NCBI RefSeq assembly: GCF_015207655.1
Contig: NZ_JADEWN010000019.1
Location: forward strand, 1 to 64,000
Direction of reading: 5' to 3'
DNA length: 64,000 bases
Source of the DNA: Gloeocapsopsis crepidinum LEGE 06123
GTDB lineage: Bacteria > Cyanobacteriota > Cyanobacteriia > Cyanobacteriales > Chroococcidiopsidaceae
A program made the position numbers and the translations under genes. Positions 27,287 through 35,686 of this stretch are shown here, in pieces. Each line of letters begins with the position of its first letter. Position 1 is the first letter of the stretch. The notes below the pieces were generated by a model, which had not been told where the DNA came from, did no database searches, and saw only the letters and a list, made by a program, of their open reading frames with translations.

Positions 27287-27544
27287 ATGAAAGTTATTGC
27301 CCACGGATTTCGTAAAAGAGAAATTAATGGTGAAATAGTTTATGAAGCATTACCAGCTCCCTCTAGAGAAGAACTTGAACAAATTCAGGCTGAAGTTGAG
27401 GCTCAAACAGGAAGGAAAGTATCTTCTTCTGGTGGCTGTTATTTGATGGCAAGCGGAGGTGTATTGAGTTGTCATAATGAATCATGTGTAGGTTATTGTT
27501 ATCACCAAAGAGGAAATGATGAAAGATGTATATGTACTATCTGA
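27287..27544 (+). CDS. Cysteine-rich peptide precursor-like protein
   Basis: 85 residues. Residues 1-46 are an acidic, helical, leader-like segment (PAPSREELEQIQAEVEAQTG). It leads to SSSGG, a Gly-Gly that resembles a double-glycine leader-cleavage site. The last ~35 residues hold six Cys (two as C-x-C). The arrangement resembles RiPP or bacteriocin precursors. No modification enzyme or peptidase transporter is nearby. Start at 27287 from GGAG spacing. Function inferred only. Confidence 0.5.
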   Translation: MKVIAHGFRKREINGEIVYEALPAPSREELEQIQAEVEAQTGRKVSSSGGCYLMASGGVLSCHNESCVGYCYHQRGNDERCICTI

Positions 27545-27557
27545 TAGCTCTAGGTAA

Positions 27558-27779
27558 GCGCATCTAAGCTCGACTTTATCCATTAGGCAGCGTAGTAGTA
27601 GGAAGCTTAAGGGCAAGCCAATTAAAGAAGTTGTACCCCGCTACCAGCAGGAGCGTTTCTCCTGGTTTCAACGCAAGTATAGAAAACTCGTTGTTCGATG
27701 GGAACGCCTGAAGGTATATTTTGATGCTTTCCTTTTCCTTGCCACATCCTACATCTGGTTTCCCAAGTTAGTGGGATAG
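27558..27779 (+). pseudogene. IS5-like transposase fragment
   Basis: An open stretch ending at a TAG at 27777-27779 encodes GKPIKEVVPRYQQERFSWFQ then RKLVVRWERL, the C-terminal block of IS5-group transposases (V-x-R-W-x-x-E-R-x-x-x-W, then R-R-L-x-x-x-W-E). There is no start codon, no upstream half and no intact DDE core. It is a remnant of an insertion inside the element. Confidence 0.6.
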
Positions 27780-27859
27780 GTTCATCATTACCTTTAACCA
27801 TCTTTGTCTAGATTCTTGATTCTAGACTTAACAGGATTTCGCGCAAGCTCTCTTCTGAG

Positions 27860-28162
27860 TCATCTTCCTGCCCTACGGAGCCTTACGTTTTCAGTTGTAA
27901 CCAGGAGTCTGCGCTGAATCTGTTCTAAGTCTCTGCGCTTGGTAACGCTAGATGCTACGTTCTCACCTGTGATGTTTAACCGTCTACCTAGTTTAGTGCT
28001 ATTTGGGGCACTAATTACAGCGTGTGGGTTACTAGCTGGTTGAGGGTTTGGTACTCCGCCTATATTACCAGGAATGACTGTCTTTCGTTTCTTGGTTTTA
28101 CCTGCTTCATAAGTATTAGCATTCAAGAATTTGTTTAGTTTTTGAGCGGGTGTTGAACTCAT
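27860..28162 (-). CDS. Basic hypothetical protein at the end of the leftward operon
   Basis: 100 residues from MSSTPAQKLNKFL (start at 28162). AAGG lies upstream; a longer start at 28261 would add a hydrophobic tail-like segment without a ribosome site. Low complexity, Pro/Asn/Lys/Arg-rich, with an Arg-rich C-terminus (RLRRAGR). It could be structural or DNA-binding. It lies 165 bp after the scaffold-like gene. Confidence 0.5.
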   Translation of the reverse strand: MSSTPAQKLNKFLNANTYEAGKTKKRKTVIPGNIGGVPNPQPASNPHAVISAPNSTKLGRRLNITGENVASSVTKRRDLEQIQRRLLVTTENVRLRRAGR

Positions 28163-28326
28163 AATAATTACCTTAGTTCCTAATAGTAATTGTACAAACA
28201 TAACGTTTACAAATGTTAGAATAGAGTCATGAATAACATAAGTTTGTGCTTGTCCTTCCACTGATGTTGCATCCCAGTGGATATTTTTTGTGCCTCGACA
28301 ACTTTGTGCTTAGGAACATACGCAGC

Positions 28327-29367
28327 CTAGCGATTCAAGTCAACAAGATTTCTAGAATACGCATAATAAATTTGGTCTGCATATTTCTCATATTCAGCCT
28401 GGCTCATACGGTCTATCTCTGATTGTTTAAAACGAGTCTTAATATTGTTATTAGGTTTACTAGAAGACTTGCTGCTACCACGTTTCTCATCCCATTTCTT
28501 CTCAAGATAATTCAGAATCTTCTTGCTACCTTCTACAGAATCATAGTGTTTCTGCTTAGCAGGTGGTAACTGGTTATAAACATCAATCATGCTACTAAGA
28601 TAATAATCCCAAGTACCAGCATCAAGTTTACTCCAGCGAGGATTACTGTTTTTAATGTTGTCGAATTCCTTGGCATAGTATTCCGCTTGTGCTTCAACAT
28701 CAATCTCTTCCCGTTCTACTGGACGAGTCTTTAGCTGTTGTCGCAGGTACTCGTTCTCTTCTTTTAGTTGGCGAGTAAACGCATCTTCTTGGTAGTCTTG
28801 ACGTTCTTCCGTCCGCTCCTCAATTCCTTGAATAGGAGTTGATACCTGTTCAGTCTTCGGCTTACGGTTGAGTAAAACATCAGCAAATAGTTGTACTGCA
28901 TTATCATCGAATCCAAAATATGCAATAGCGTGCTTGGCTGTATCTGCATCAATACTAAATGTACGTTCCAAAGCACTGGCAAACTCTGGCGCTAGCTCGA
29001 TACCATCCGCTTCATCTAAGTAATCGCTGGACTCCAGATAGGCTTGGAAACCCTCATCCTCAGCCAAGGTGTAAACAGTATTAGCTACAGCTCCACCTAT
29101 CTGTAGTGATTGGTCAGGTTCGGTTAGTTCCTTCTGTTGCCGTTGGATTGCAGACTCATAAGCAGATATTTCAGAATCTAAATCTCGCTCTGGTACATCG
29201 TTAGCTGCTACAAAATCCTTCTCAAACTGTTCTGTACCTGAAGTAACCCTAGCGTCAGGGAAGTCATTGTGCCACTCGTGCTCTGGTGGTAACTCAGGAA
29301 TATCTGAAGGTGCAGGAATTGCATCAGGTAATGCGGGTGCAAGTGAACTCAAATCAAACTCAGCCAT
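28327..29367 (-). CDS. Phage-scaffold-like acidic/coiled-coil protein
   Basis: 346 residues. The start is acidic and Pro-rich. Residues ~190-215 form a heptad-type coiled coil (EDAFTRQLKEENEYLRQQL). The basic C-terminus ends RFKQSEIDRMSQAEYEKYA then a short helix, close to the FTREQIxxMSxxEFxKxE ending of many phage scaffolding/head-assembly proteins. This is the largest product of the leftward operon. No capsid, portal or protease gene is adjacent, so a scaffold role is tentative. Its start overlaps the stop of the upstream gene by one base (TAATG). Confidence 0.5.
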   Translation of the reverse strand: MAEFDLSSLAPALPDAIPAPSDIPELPPEHEWHNDFPDARVTSGTEQFEKDFVAANDVPERDLDSEISAYESAIQRQQKELTEPDQSLQIGGAVANTVYTLAEDEGFQAYLESSDYLDEADGIELAPEFASALERTFSIDADTAKHAIAYFGFDDNAVQLFADVLLNRKPKTEQVSTPIQGIEERTEERQDYQEDAFTRQLKEENEYLRQQLKTRPVEREEIDVEAQAEYYAKEFDNIKNSNPRWSKLDAGTWDYYLSSMIDVYNQLPPAKQKHYDSVEGSKKILNYLEKKWDEKRGSSKSSSKPNNNIKTRFKQSEIDRMSQAEYEKYADQIYYAYSRNLVDLNR

Positions 29368-30035
29368 TATGCCGCTCCTCCATCTGTTGGTAGTGTTCCG
29401 TTAAGTCTTTTCCGGTCGTTAAGCTGGCTTGCGTTATCCCACTTCGCTTGGATATCAGCCATGCGATTATCAGGAAGCTGTCGCACAGCGTTGTGGACAC
29501 GCCTTAGGAAGAATCTATCAATCGCTTGGTCTAGGACGTCCTGGCTCTTCATTTGGAAGGCACTGGATAGATTAATCAGATTCACCAGCAATGAGGTTTG
29601 CAACGACACCACTAAACTCTCCATATCCTGCGCCGTTGGTACAGATTTATTTCTCATCTCACCTGGTACTTCAGGCAATGGCAGATACTTCCTGTCCACT
29701 TTGGACACTACTTTAATCGTTGGTGACTTACCGTTAACGATAGTTTTAACCAAAGGATATTCAACTGTTTTGCTGTACCAAGCTTCTTTAGGCTGTGGTT
29801 CAGGTAGTGGTAAGCCTTCACAATCACTGAATAACTGTTCAAGTATTTGTGAAACAATATGCCCTGCGGGAACACCCTCATGATTGGCTAGCTTCTCGAT
29901 TCTCTGTATATCAGTTTTGTGAGCTTTGAAGCTATAGGTTTTAAAGTTCCGAAGTTCCTCACTCTTGCCTTCGTTTTTTTTCAATTCAGCCTCACGCTTT
30001 TCAGCGAATGCCTTGGCTAATTTAGTCTGTGCCAT
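29367..30035 (-). CDS. Element operon protein with RHH-like beginning
   Basis: 222 residues from ATG at 30035, which has AAGGA correctly spaced; TTG at 30044 is the alternative. The basic N-terminal ~70 residues (FKTYSFKAHKTDIQRIEKLANHEGVPAGHIVSQILEQLF) look like a ribbon-helix-helix/omega-type DNA-binding unit, followed by a mostly helical domain. It overlaps the gene before it and shares one base with the gene after it. No family named. Confidence 0.55.
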   Translation of the reverse strand: MAQTKLAKAFAEKREAELKKNEGKSEELRNFKTYSFKAHKTDIQRIEKLANHEGVPAGHIVSQILEQLFSDCEGLPLPEPQPKEAWYSKTVEYPLVKTIVNGKSPTIKVVSKVDRKYLPLPEVPGEMRNKSVPTAQDMESLVVSLQTSLLVNLINLSSAFQMKSQDVLDQAIDRFFLRRVHNAVRQLPDNRMADIQAKWDNASQLNDRKRLNGTLPTDGGAA

Positions 30036-30324
30036 CGCTATCAATTCCTTTATCTGATGGAGTTTCTTCTTTAAATGATTGAATGCTTACACCTGATTTC
30101 AGGTTGATACCAGTCATATAGTTTCTGTAGTGCGGCGGTAGTTGGGCTGTATTATATGGCTTACCATTTAACACCACATAGTATTGCCTAACTTCCTCTG
30201 GGTAATCTTCGATAGTGGTACGCTTGGGCTTCTCATGACTATCGACTGTGTACTCACCTGAGAAATAATTCCCTGAGTCAGGTATCTCAGTCGTTTGTTT
30301 TGTCGTTTTCTTTGCTCGTGGCAT
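30022..30324 (-). CDS. Small basic element operon protein
   Basis: 100 residues starting MPRAKKTTKQ with a Lys-rich start, a central Tyr-rich part (EEVRQYYVVLNGKPY) and an acidic end. It overlaps both neighbours (14-38 bp), so it is translated as part of the operon. No family recognised. Confidence 0.5.
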   Translation of the reverse strand: MPRAKKTTKQTTEIPDSGNYFSGEYTVDSHEKPKRTTIEDYPEEVRQYYVVLNGKPYNTAQLPPHYRNYMTGINLKSGVSIQSFKEETPSDKGIDSDGTD

Positions 30325-30517
30325 TACTTAATCCCTCATAAATCTTTTGTCTAAAATCTTCCATCTCTGGTGAATAACGCTCTATGCGTTGCTTCTGTGC
30401 TTCTTCCCTTGGAGTAGTATCAGGTCTATCGGTTCCTACAATGCGTGGTTTTTTTGGTTGTGGTAACTTCGATACTTCGGCGAACTTCTTGATATGTTTG
30501 GTCTGAGAACTACCCAT
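30287..30517 (-). CDS. Small basic operon protein
   Basis: 76 residues, Lys/Arg/Pro/Thr-rich and probably disordered. The start at 30517 has GGAG upstream and abuts the upstream gene's stop. It overlaps the next gene by 38 bp. No family recognised. Confidence 0.45.
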   Translation of the reverse strand: MGSSQTKHIKKFAEVSKLPQPKKPRIVGTDRPDTTPREEAQKQRIERYSPEMEDFRQKIYEGLSNATSKENDKTND

Positions 30518-30751
30518 TTAACGCTCCTGCATTACCTGTAGGAAGTTACGGCTATGTCCATTCCAGAATGTGGAGTTCTTGGTTTCGCTAGCGGGTATAG
30601 GTGCTTTAACTGGTGGTGTTATCGTGATACCGCAGTTACGCTGGAAGGTTGCAATCATCTCTGGTGTCATCTGCGATTCATGTACCTTGAGGTTATCTAT
30701 AATCCACCATCCAGCACCAAGACTGGTACAAAAGCTAGGATTGTTAGTCAT
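30518..30751 (-). CDS. Small operon protein with Trp/Cys-containing start
   Basis: 77 residues (MTNNPSFCTSLGAGWWIIDN...). GGAGG lies ~9 bases before the ATG, within the end of the upstream gene, which it overlaps by 8 bp. No family recognised. Confidence 0.45.
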   Translation of the reverse strand: MTNNPSFCTSLGAGWWIIDNLKVHESQMTPEMIATFQRNCGITITPPVKAPIPASETKNSTFWNGHSRNFLQVMQER

Positions 30752-30965
30752 TAAATGTATCCTCCATACTTGCGATTAATTTTTCCTTGTAATCATCAAG
30801 AATTACTGCCTCATTGGCAGCCAACAGGACTTCAACCGTATCTGGCTCAAAGTTGATAAATACAATGATTCTTTTGGTTCCATCACTGTCGATTGTTCTC
30901 ATATGCGCAAGCCTAGGGAATACCAGCTTAGGAATTAATGCAGATAGCAACATACGCAGCATCAT
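30744..30965 (-). CDS. Small operon protein
   Basis: 73 residues with a hydrophobic start and a mixed alpha/beta middle (RIIVFINFEPDTVEVLLAANEAV). It overlaps the gene on each side by a few bases (ATGA-type). No family recognised; operon position is the main support. Confidence 0.5.
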   Translation of the reverse strand: MMLRMLLSALIPKLVFPRLAHMRTIDSDGTKRIIVFINFEPDTVEVLLAANEAVILDDYKEKLIASMEDTFND

Positions 30966-31528
30966 TCAGTCTCCTTCATGAACTGCTTATATTGTTTACG
31001 TTGTTCAGGAGTAAAGCCAGCTATTAATCTCAAGAGATTCTCTCGTGCTGCATCATCACCGTAGTTCTTTTGCCTGAGATAATTCTTTTCGTAATCTAAG
31101 CGTCGCTGCTCCACAGCCTTATCATGTGGTGCTTTGAATCGTTTCAGCATCTCCACTTCTTCCTGCTCTAGCGTACGAAGCTGTGCCTTCTCTTCATCAT
31201 TACGAGGTGCTACGAAACGCCTAGAGAGTTTGCCTTGAGTAACCTCAGGGTCAGCAGTTATTTCATCCAACTTGGCTTGAGCCAGTCGTGCTGCTTTCTC
31301 TGCTTTCTCTCGTTCTATGCGTTGCTGTTTCTCAAGTAAAGATTTTACGTAGTTAGCACTCTTCTCTGCCTCATTCTGTCGTTGGGCATCTAACAACTCA
31401 TAGCTATCTCTGCGTATCTGTGTTGATTGTTCTGCAACACTCTTGATAGTTTCACCAGGTAAATCCTTTCTCCAAACACCTCTAGCATCTTGGTTCCAAC
31501 CAAAGTCTTGTGGATTAGCTGTTGTCAT
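30962..31528 (-). CDS. Coiled-coil operon protein
   Basis: 188 residues, very charged. Residues ~45-90 and ~110-150 form long helices rich in Glu, Lys, Arg and Gln (KQQRIEREKAEKAARLAQAK). Overlaps neighbours by 4 bp on each side. It could be structural, as in phage or conjugative scaffolds. No specific family. Confidence 0.55.
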   Translation of the reverse strand: MTTANPQDFGWNQDARGVWRKDLPGETIKSVAEQSTQIRRDSYELLDAQRQNEAEKSANYVKSLLEKQQRIEREKAEKAARLAQAKLDEITADPEVTQGKLSRRFVAPRNDEEKAQLRTLEQEEVEMLKRFKAPHDKAVEQRRLDYEKNYLRQKNYGDDAARENLLRLIAGFTPEQRKQYKQFMKETE

Positions 31529-31947
31529 ACAATCCTTCCTTGTGAAATCATATTGTTTAAATTAGCCTGCAACTTCTCAAGTTCGTGACGAGTACGCGAT
31601 AACTCAGACCTGAGACTACGATTCTGTTCTGTAAGTATTGTTGCTTCTTGTCTAGCTTCTTGAACTTTACTCTTACCAAACTGCTTGATATCTCTAAGCG
31701 ATATGTCGTATTGATGCACGTAATCTTTTAATAAGTCACGGACTAAAGCTGCAACAGTTCCATGACCTGAATACTGCATTGCAACCAATACAGCTTCTCG
31801 CAGTGGTGCATTAATCCAGAAACTATATCTGTGTTCTGTCTTCTCCTTGAATGGTGTAGGCACTGTTATCGCCCTGCTATTCCCAATGAGTGTATATACA
31901 CCTGTTATATTACATAGTGTAACATTGATTGCTACACGATTGCACAA
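31525..31947 (-). CDS. RHH/coiled-coil regulator heading the leftward operon
   Basis: 140 residues. Residues ~40-75 (YSFWINAPLREAVLVAMQYSG and VAALVRDLL) look like a ribbon-helix-helix DNA-binding unit. The last ~60 form a coiled coil (LTEQNRSLRSELSRTRHELEKLQ). It is the first gene of the operon down to 27860. The true start may be internal, since the first ~25 codons are unusual and TTACA-CTA-TGTAA, a possible operator, lies at 31910-31922 inside them. Probably autoregulatory. Confidence 0.55.
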   Translation of the reverse strand: MCNRVAINVTLCNITGVYTLIGNSRAITVPTPFKEKTEHRYSFWINAPLREAVLVAMQYSGHGTVAALVRDLLKDYVHQYDISLRDIKQFGKSKVQEARQEATILTEQNRSLRSELSRTRHELEKLQANLNNMISQGRIV

Positions 31948-32626
31948 AGGCTGTATTACCAGTAAATACGCAAAGCAAAGCTTGCTTTACTTCATAGCGT
32001 GAGTGTGACAGCTATTGTGACAGTTATGAGATTTTAGTGTATTTTATCCACCTGTTAGGATAGCTACGCCATTATAATTAAATGCTTAGTATTCCATTGG
32101 TATTCTGTAGCTACTCAGCTATTCGCTGGTAGTACGATTTATTATCAATAACTATGTATCTTTAATTCTTTAGAATTACAGGAGTATTGTAAACAATACA
32201 TTCTATAGCTATGAGTAATACTTGAATAAAGTATCACTCATAATTCTGTAGAAAAAGATTAGTCTTATAGTTCTGTCGTCCCAGCTTACACGGGGGGTAT
32301 GGCTAGCTGGGACTCCTATATTCCATGCAAGTTACAAATTATTGGCAACATAACTTGGTTACATCACTACAAATTAAAAAACACTATCCCTACACCAGGT
32401 CTACAGCACAAAGTGCATATGCTTTGCGTTAGCGGGACATATAAGTTTCACACGTACTTAGGATTAGAGACACCTTTTAGGCTTCTACAGTGTCCTCTAA
32501 TGCAACATTAGTGCATCCTTCAACCTCACTTCGTTACGGTTTCGAGTAGCTAAAGTTATTCGGAATTTCCGAATACAAAATTACTGCTTGATAAAGCGTA
32601 GCGCTATCACTTGATAAAGCGTAGCG
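31948..32626. other. Non-coding palindrome cluster, candidate origin/control region
   Basis: About 680 bp without a credible gene. It carries a 12-bp tandem repeat TGTGACAG[C/T]TAT (32004-32027) and several inverted repeats: TAATTCT/AGAATTA (32163-32178), GTATTGT/ACAATAC (32184-32199), an 11-bp imperfect pair (32213-32239), GTCCCAGCT/AGCTGGGAC with an 18-base loop (32278-32313) and ATTCGGAA-T-TTCCGAAT (32558-32574). It lies between the replication genes and the regulator-headed operon. This density is typical of plasmid origins or partition sites. Confidence 0.6.
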
Positions 32627-32638
32627 CTATCGCTTGAT
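32587..32638. repeat. 23-bp tandem repeat with GCGTAGCGC core
   Basis: Two direct 23-bp units (32587-32609 and 32610-32632) of CTTGATAAAGCGTAGCGCTA plus three variable-end bases, and a third partial unit (CTTGAT). The second copy overlaps the stop codon of the leftward gene at 32627. It could be an iteron-type site or a replication slippage product. Confidence 0.6.
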
Positions 32639-33061
32639 GAAACCATCCTCGTCTAGAGTTGCAATACAGTACCAAGTTGGATGGTTATCCCAGTAACCTA
32701 GACCTATTAAACGATTATCAGGAAGAATACAGAAACCATCACTCTGAAAATAATCAGGCGGAGCAAAACGAATAGGGTCATCCACTGTGCTTATCAGAAT
32801 CCTGCTGATGTTGAAGAATTCATCTAGGTAAGCAAATAGGTCAAATACCCGCGTCTTTAACTCTGTGGCTGTGTGAGAGTTGGGACAGGTAAAGTAAAAT
32901 TCCGTACCTGTCTTTGTGTCCCTTAGCTGTAACCCCGTGGTGTATATGACTGCACCAAGGAGTGTAGACATGTGGAAGTCTTTACTTACGGCATTGTAGA
33001 ACCTGCTTATGGCTTGCTGATTGACCTGTGTCGGTTCATTGTGCAGTATGGGGTTTTGCAT
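32627..33061 (-). CDS. Hypothetical element protein downstream of the replication gene
   Basis: 144 residues, start MQNPILHNEPTQV, separated by one base from the replication gene. It has no clear family; a region FYFTCPNSHTATELKTRVFDLF is mixed alpha/beta. Its stop codon falls in the 23-bp tandem repeat. Likely co-translated with the replication gene. Confidence 0.55.
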   Translation of the reverse strand: MQNPILHNEPTQVNQQAISRFYNAVSKDFHMSTLLGAVIYTTGLQLRDTKTGTEFYFTCPNSHTATELKTRVFDLFAYLDEFFNISRILISTVDDPIRFAPPDYFQSDGFCILPDNRLIGLGYWDNHPTWYCIATLDEDGFIKR

Positions 33062-33062
33062 A

Positions 33063-35621
33063 TCAAGTAAAGACTTTGGTTAAAAGTTCGGCGGGTATAG
33101 ACACTAACTCTTGATTCTCCATTAACTCTACCCTAGCTACCACTGGGGTATCAACCTCTTTTGCGAAAGATATAATTCTTGCTCTCTTTCCACTAAGTTT
33201 TGTATCTCCCGTTTGTATCTTAGTTGTCTCACCTACACTAAAAGTTTTGCCTGCTACAAAAACACTTGGGACACTCCCCCCCTCTATTTTTTCACCACAG
33301 TACGATTGATGGGCTGAAACTCCCTCTCTGTCTGGGTTTTGAACAATCGTAATTATGTTTTGATTTTCCAATGTAGCATCTGACACATTGCTATTCTCAG
33401 TACCATTTTTAGGTGTTTTATTATCGTAAGTATTTATTACTACGATTGATTGAAAGTCTTTCTCTGTATGGGTTTGAGTACCATCAATCGTAATCTCTAC
33501 TCTCAAACAGTGGAGGGAGTACCTTACGTCTTTTCCAGTTCGATTTTTCTTAATATTTGGTAACTTATTCAACAACTTGGACATATATTTGTATTCGCTA
33601 TCGCTGGTAATTCCAAGTAATTCTTTTAGTTCTACGCCGAGTAAACCACCACAGTGGGAGTTATCTTGTAAGACTTTGATAATACGGTTTGCCATTTCAG
33701 CCTGTTCTCGTCGTTCTGCTTCAGACAAACGTAGTTCACCCAAGTTGGTGAAGGAATTATCTTCTGTGTTCAGTTCTAGTTCATACGTAGTGCCCTCAAC
33801 ACTTTGTAAACCTGTTAGCTGTAGTTCCCGTGTATTGGTTGACTCATCCTCTACCCACTTACGCTTATCCTTGGGGTCTTTAGTCATTGGGCGCTTGAGA
33901 ATTAATAAACCCCATATAGCACCAGAGATAGCACCGCTACCTCTCAATTGGTCAACTCCTGTAGCTTGAGGGTTTTTATTTGGGTGATGAATTACCATAC
34001 AACCCACGTTAGCTTTTTCGATAATCGGGTCAATCGCGTAGAATATGTCAGCGTAAGCTTTATCGTTTTCTGAGATAGCCTTCCCTGCATTTACTGAGGT
34101 TAGTGAATCTATAACCACATTCTTGTAAAGACCAGTGGCTAAATACTTCTTCAGAATATCGACACTAAACTTAGGCAAGATGGTTACGTATTTTTTAATT
34201 AACTCCTTGTCGCCGTGAAATCTTTTCAATAGGTGGACAGCGTTCCATTTTGTACGCTCTGTACTGAAAAACAAAGTTCTACCTGGTTCCACATCAAAAC
34301 CGAGCCACTGACGTTTTGTCGCCATCGCGTACATCAAATCAATTCCTGCTATGGACTTACCTGATTTTGGTTTACCTGCAAGAATAACCACAGCACCTTT
34401 AGGCACTAAACCTGGTACTACGTAATCCTCTCCACCATCTTGGAGCAAAACATCAATATCAATTTCTAAGCCATTTTTTTCTGTTTCTCGTTTTTCCGCT
34501 CTGTGTTCTAGTAATGACTGTAGTTCAGCCTTGCCTACTCTGTGTGTAGAACAGAATTTAGCTTTTAGCCTAACCTGCTCCTCAAAATCTTCTGCCTGCT
34601 CTATGCGCTCTAGGTCTTTTCTAAACGCAGCGGAATCATCATCAAGGTTCACTGCTTCTACAAATCCGTCTTGTTGCGCCATATAAAATAAACTTCCAAT
34701 ATTAATCCCTGAGCCATTAAAACTATTCCACTTCTTCACACACTCTCCGTCCTCATACTTGCTCGATTGCTGGCTCCACTTATCCCATTCCCACAGCAAC
34801 GAATCATCGCCAGTTGAGTGAAGCGCCATGCCAATATTCTTCCACTCTTCGTAGTCATCGGCTCTATCAGATTTAAGGCTGTAAAGTGCGTCTAGGATAC
34901 GTTGCCTGTCTTTACTAGCTGAATATGGTTTAAGTGGCTTCCTGGCTTCGCTATTGACCGCTTTTTGTGGTATTAGCATCTGCTCTATAACCCACAGTGG
35001 AGCCTCTGCTATTTCAGTGAATGCCGACGAGTGAATCCAGTAATATGAACCTGTCACAGGATGTTCGCCAATAACGACAGATTGACATCCATTCCACCGG
35101 AACTCTACTTGCTCAATTTTCCCTAGCTCATCGACTACACCAGTTTTTACTTTCTTGGTTCTAATGCTGCCCCAGTATTCTTGTGGTACTCGGTAGAAAC
35201 ACGAATACCTGCCAGGTCTGCCAGATGTTACGGTTACAGTCTGTGGTAGTGCGTCACTAATCAGGTCTGTTCCAGCAAGCTTATTGATTAACTCAGTAGC
35301 ACTTTGTCCATCATGGTCAACACAAACTAAGCCGTCAGAATACTCACCTAAGAGTACTCCAACGGCTTTTATTGGTGATAGTGGATTATCGATTTCTTCT
35401 AATATCTGTTCCTTTGTTTGTGGGTGATGATTCCAATTATCTAGATATGGTCTTTTATCTTCTTTAATAGGAGTGAGCGCCCAGAAATTAGGTAGTTCTA
35501 CCAGTTGTTTTTTAAGAGGTTCCATTGATATCTTAGATATGTGGGTAGTAGTAGTAGAAATGTCAGCAGTTTTGTTGGTAGCAGAACGAAATGGCAAGCC
35601 TGATAAAACTTCTCTTCCCAT
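33063..35621 (-). CDS. Replication protein: primase-polymerase with RecA-like ATPase
   Basis: About 852 residues. The N-terminal part has a bifunctional primase-polymerase block (VGVLLGEYSDGLVCVDHDG). A PriCT-2-type domain follows (YEEWKNIGMALHSTGD then WSQQSS and IGSLFYMA). Next is a RepA/RecA-like ATPase with Walker A (AGKPKSGKSI, about residue 417) and Walker B (NVVIDSL). The C-terminal ~150 residues are less conserved. I chose ATG at 35621 (MGREV) because AAGGAAG sits upstream; the earlier ATG at 35666 lacks a spaced ribosome site. This is the element's replication initiator/helicase. Confidence 0.85.
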   Translation of the reverse strand: MGREVLSGLPFRSATNKTADISTTTTHISKISMEPLKKQLVELPNFWALTPIKEDKRPYLDNWNHHPQTKEQILEEIDNPLSPIKAVGVLLGEYSDGLVCVDHDGQSATELINKLAGTDLISDALPQTVTVTSGRPGRYSCFYRVPQEYWGSIRTKKVKTGVVDELGKIEQVEFRWNGCQSVVIGEHPVTGSYYWIHSSAFTEIAEAPLWVIEQMLIPQKAVNSEARKPLKPYSASKDRQRILDALYSLKSDRADDYEEWKNIGMALHSTGDDSLLWEWDKWSQQSSKYEDGECVKKWNSFNGSGINIGSLFYMAQQDGFVEAVNLDDDSAAFRKDLERIEQAEDFEEQVRLKAKFCSTHRVGKAELQSLLEHRAEKRETEKNGLEIDIDVLLQDGGEDYVVPGLVPKGAVVILAGKPKSGKSIAGIDLMYAMATKRQWLGFDVEPGRTLFFSTERTKWNAVHLLKRFHGDKELIKKYVTILPKFSVDILKKYLATGLYKNVVIDSLTSVNAGKAISENDKAYADIFYAIDPIIEKANVGCMVIHHPNKNPQATGVDQLRGSGAISGAIWGLLILKRPMTKDPKDKRKWVEDESTNTRELQLTGLQSVEGTTYELELNTEDNSFTNLGELRLSEAERREQAEMANRIIKVLQDNSHCGGLLGVELKELLGITSDSEYKYMSKLLNKLPNIKKNRTGKDVRYSLHCLRVEITIDGTQTHTEKDFQSIVVINTYDNKTPKNGTENSNVSDATLENQNIITIVQNPDREGVSAHQSYCGEKIEGGSVPSVFVAGKTFSVGETTKIQTGDTKLSGKRARIISFAKEVDTPVVARVELMENQELVSIPAELLTKVFT

Positions 35622-35676
35622 TGAGATAACTTCCTTTTTTGTGTAGAACAGACTGTGTAAGTACATAAGTTTTCAT
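35572..35676 (-). CDS. Possible leader peptide overlapping the replication gene start
   Basis: A 34-codon ORF (MKTYVLTQSVLHKK...) in another frame. It has a strong AGGAGGT site 10 bases upstream and runs through the replication gene's own start. Plasmids such as IncFII use short leader peptides this way to control rep translation. No conservation test is possible here. Confidence 0.4.
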
Positions 35677-35686
35677 CTTTTGGTAG

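Noticed and set aside
28327-29367. Confident prophage head-gene call
   Set aside because: Only one protein resembles a scaffold; no capsid, portal or terminase found, so reported as tentative.
29461-29883. 140-codon forward ORF antisense to the element operon
   Set aside because: Shadow of the leftward coding frame; no start context.
32299-32511. 70-codon forward ORF in the palindrome region
   Set aside because: Overlaps the hairpin 32278-32313, no ribosome site, composition like non-coding DNA.
32587-32638. CRISPR-like array
   Set aside because: Only two full 23-bp units with no spacers between; a tandem repeat, not CRISPR.
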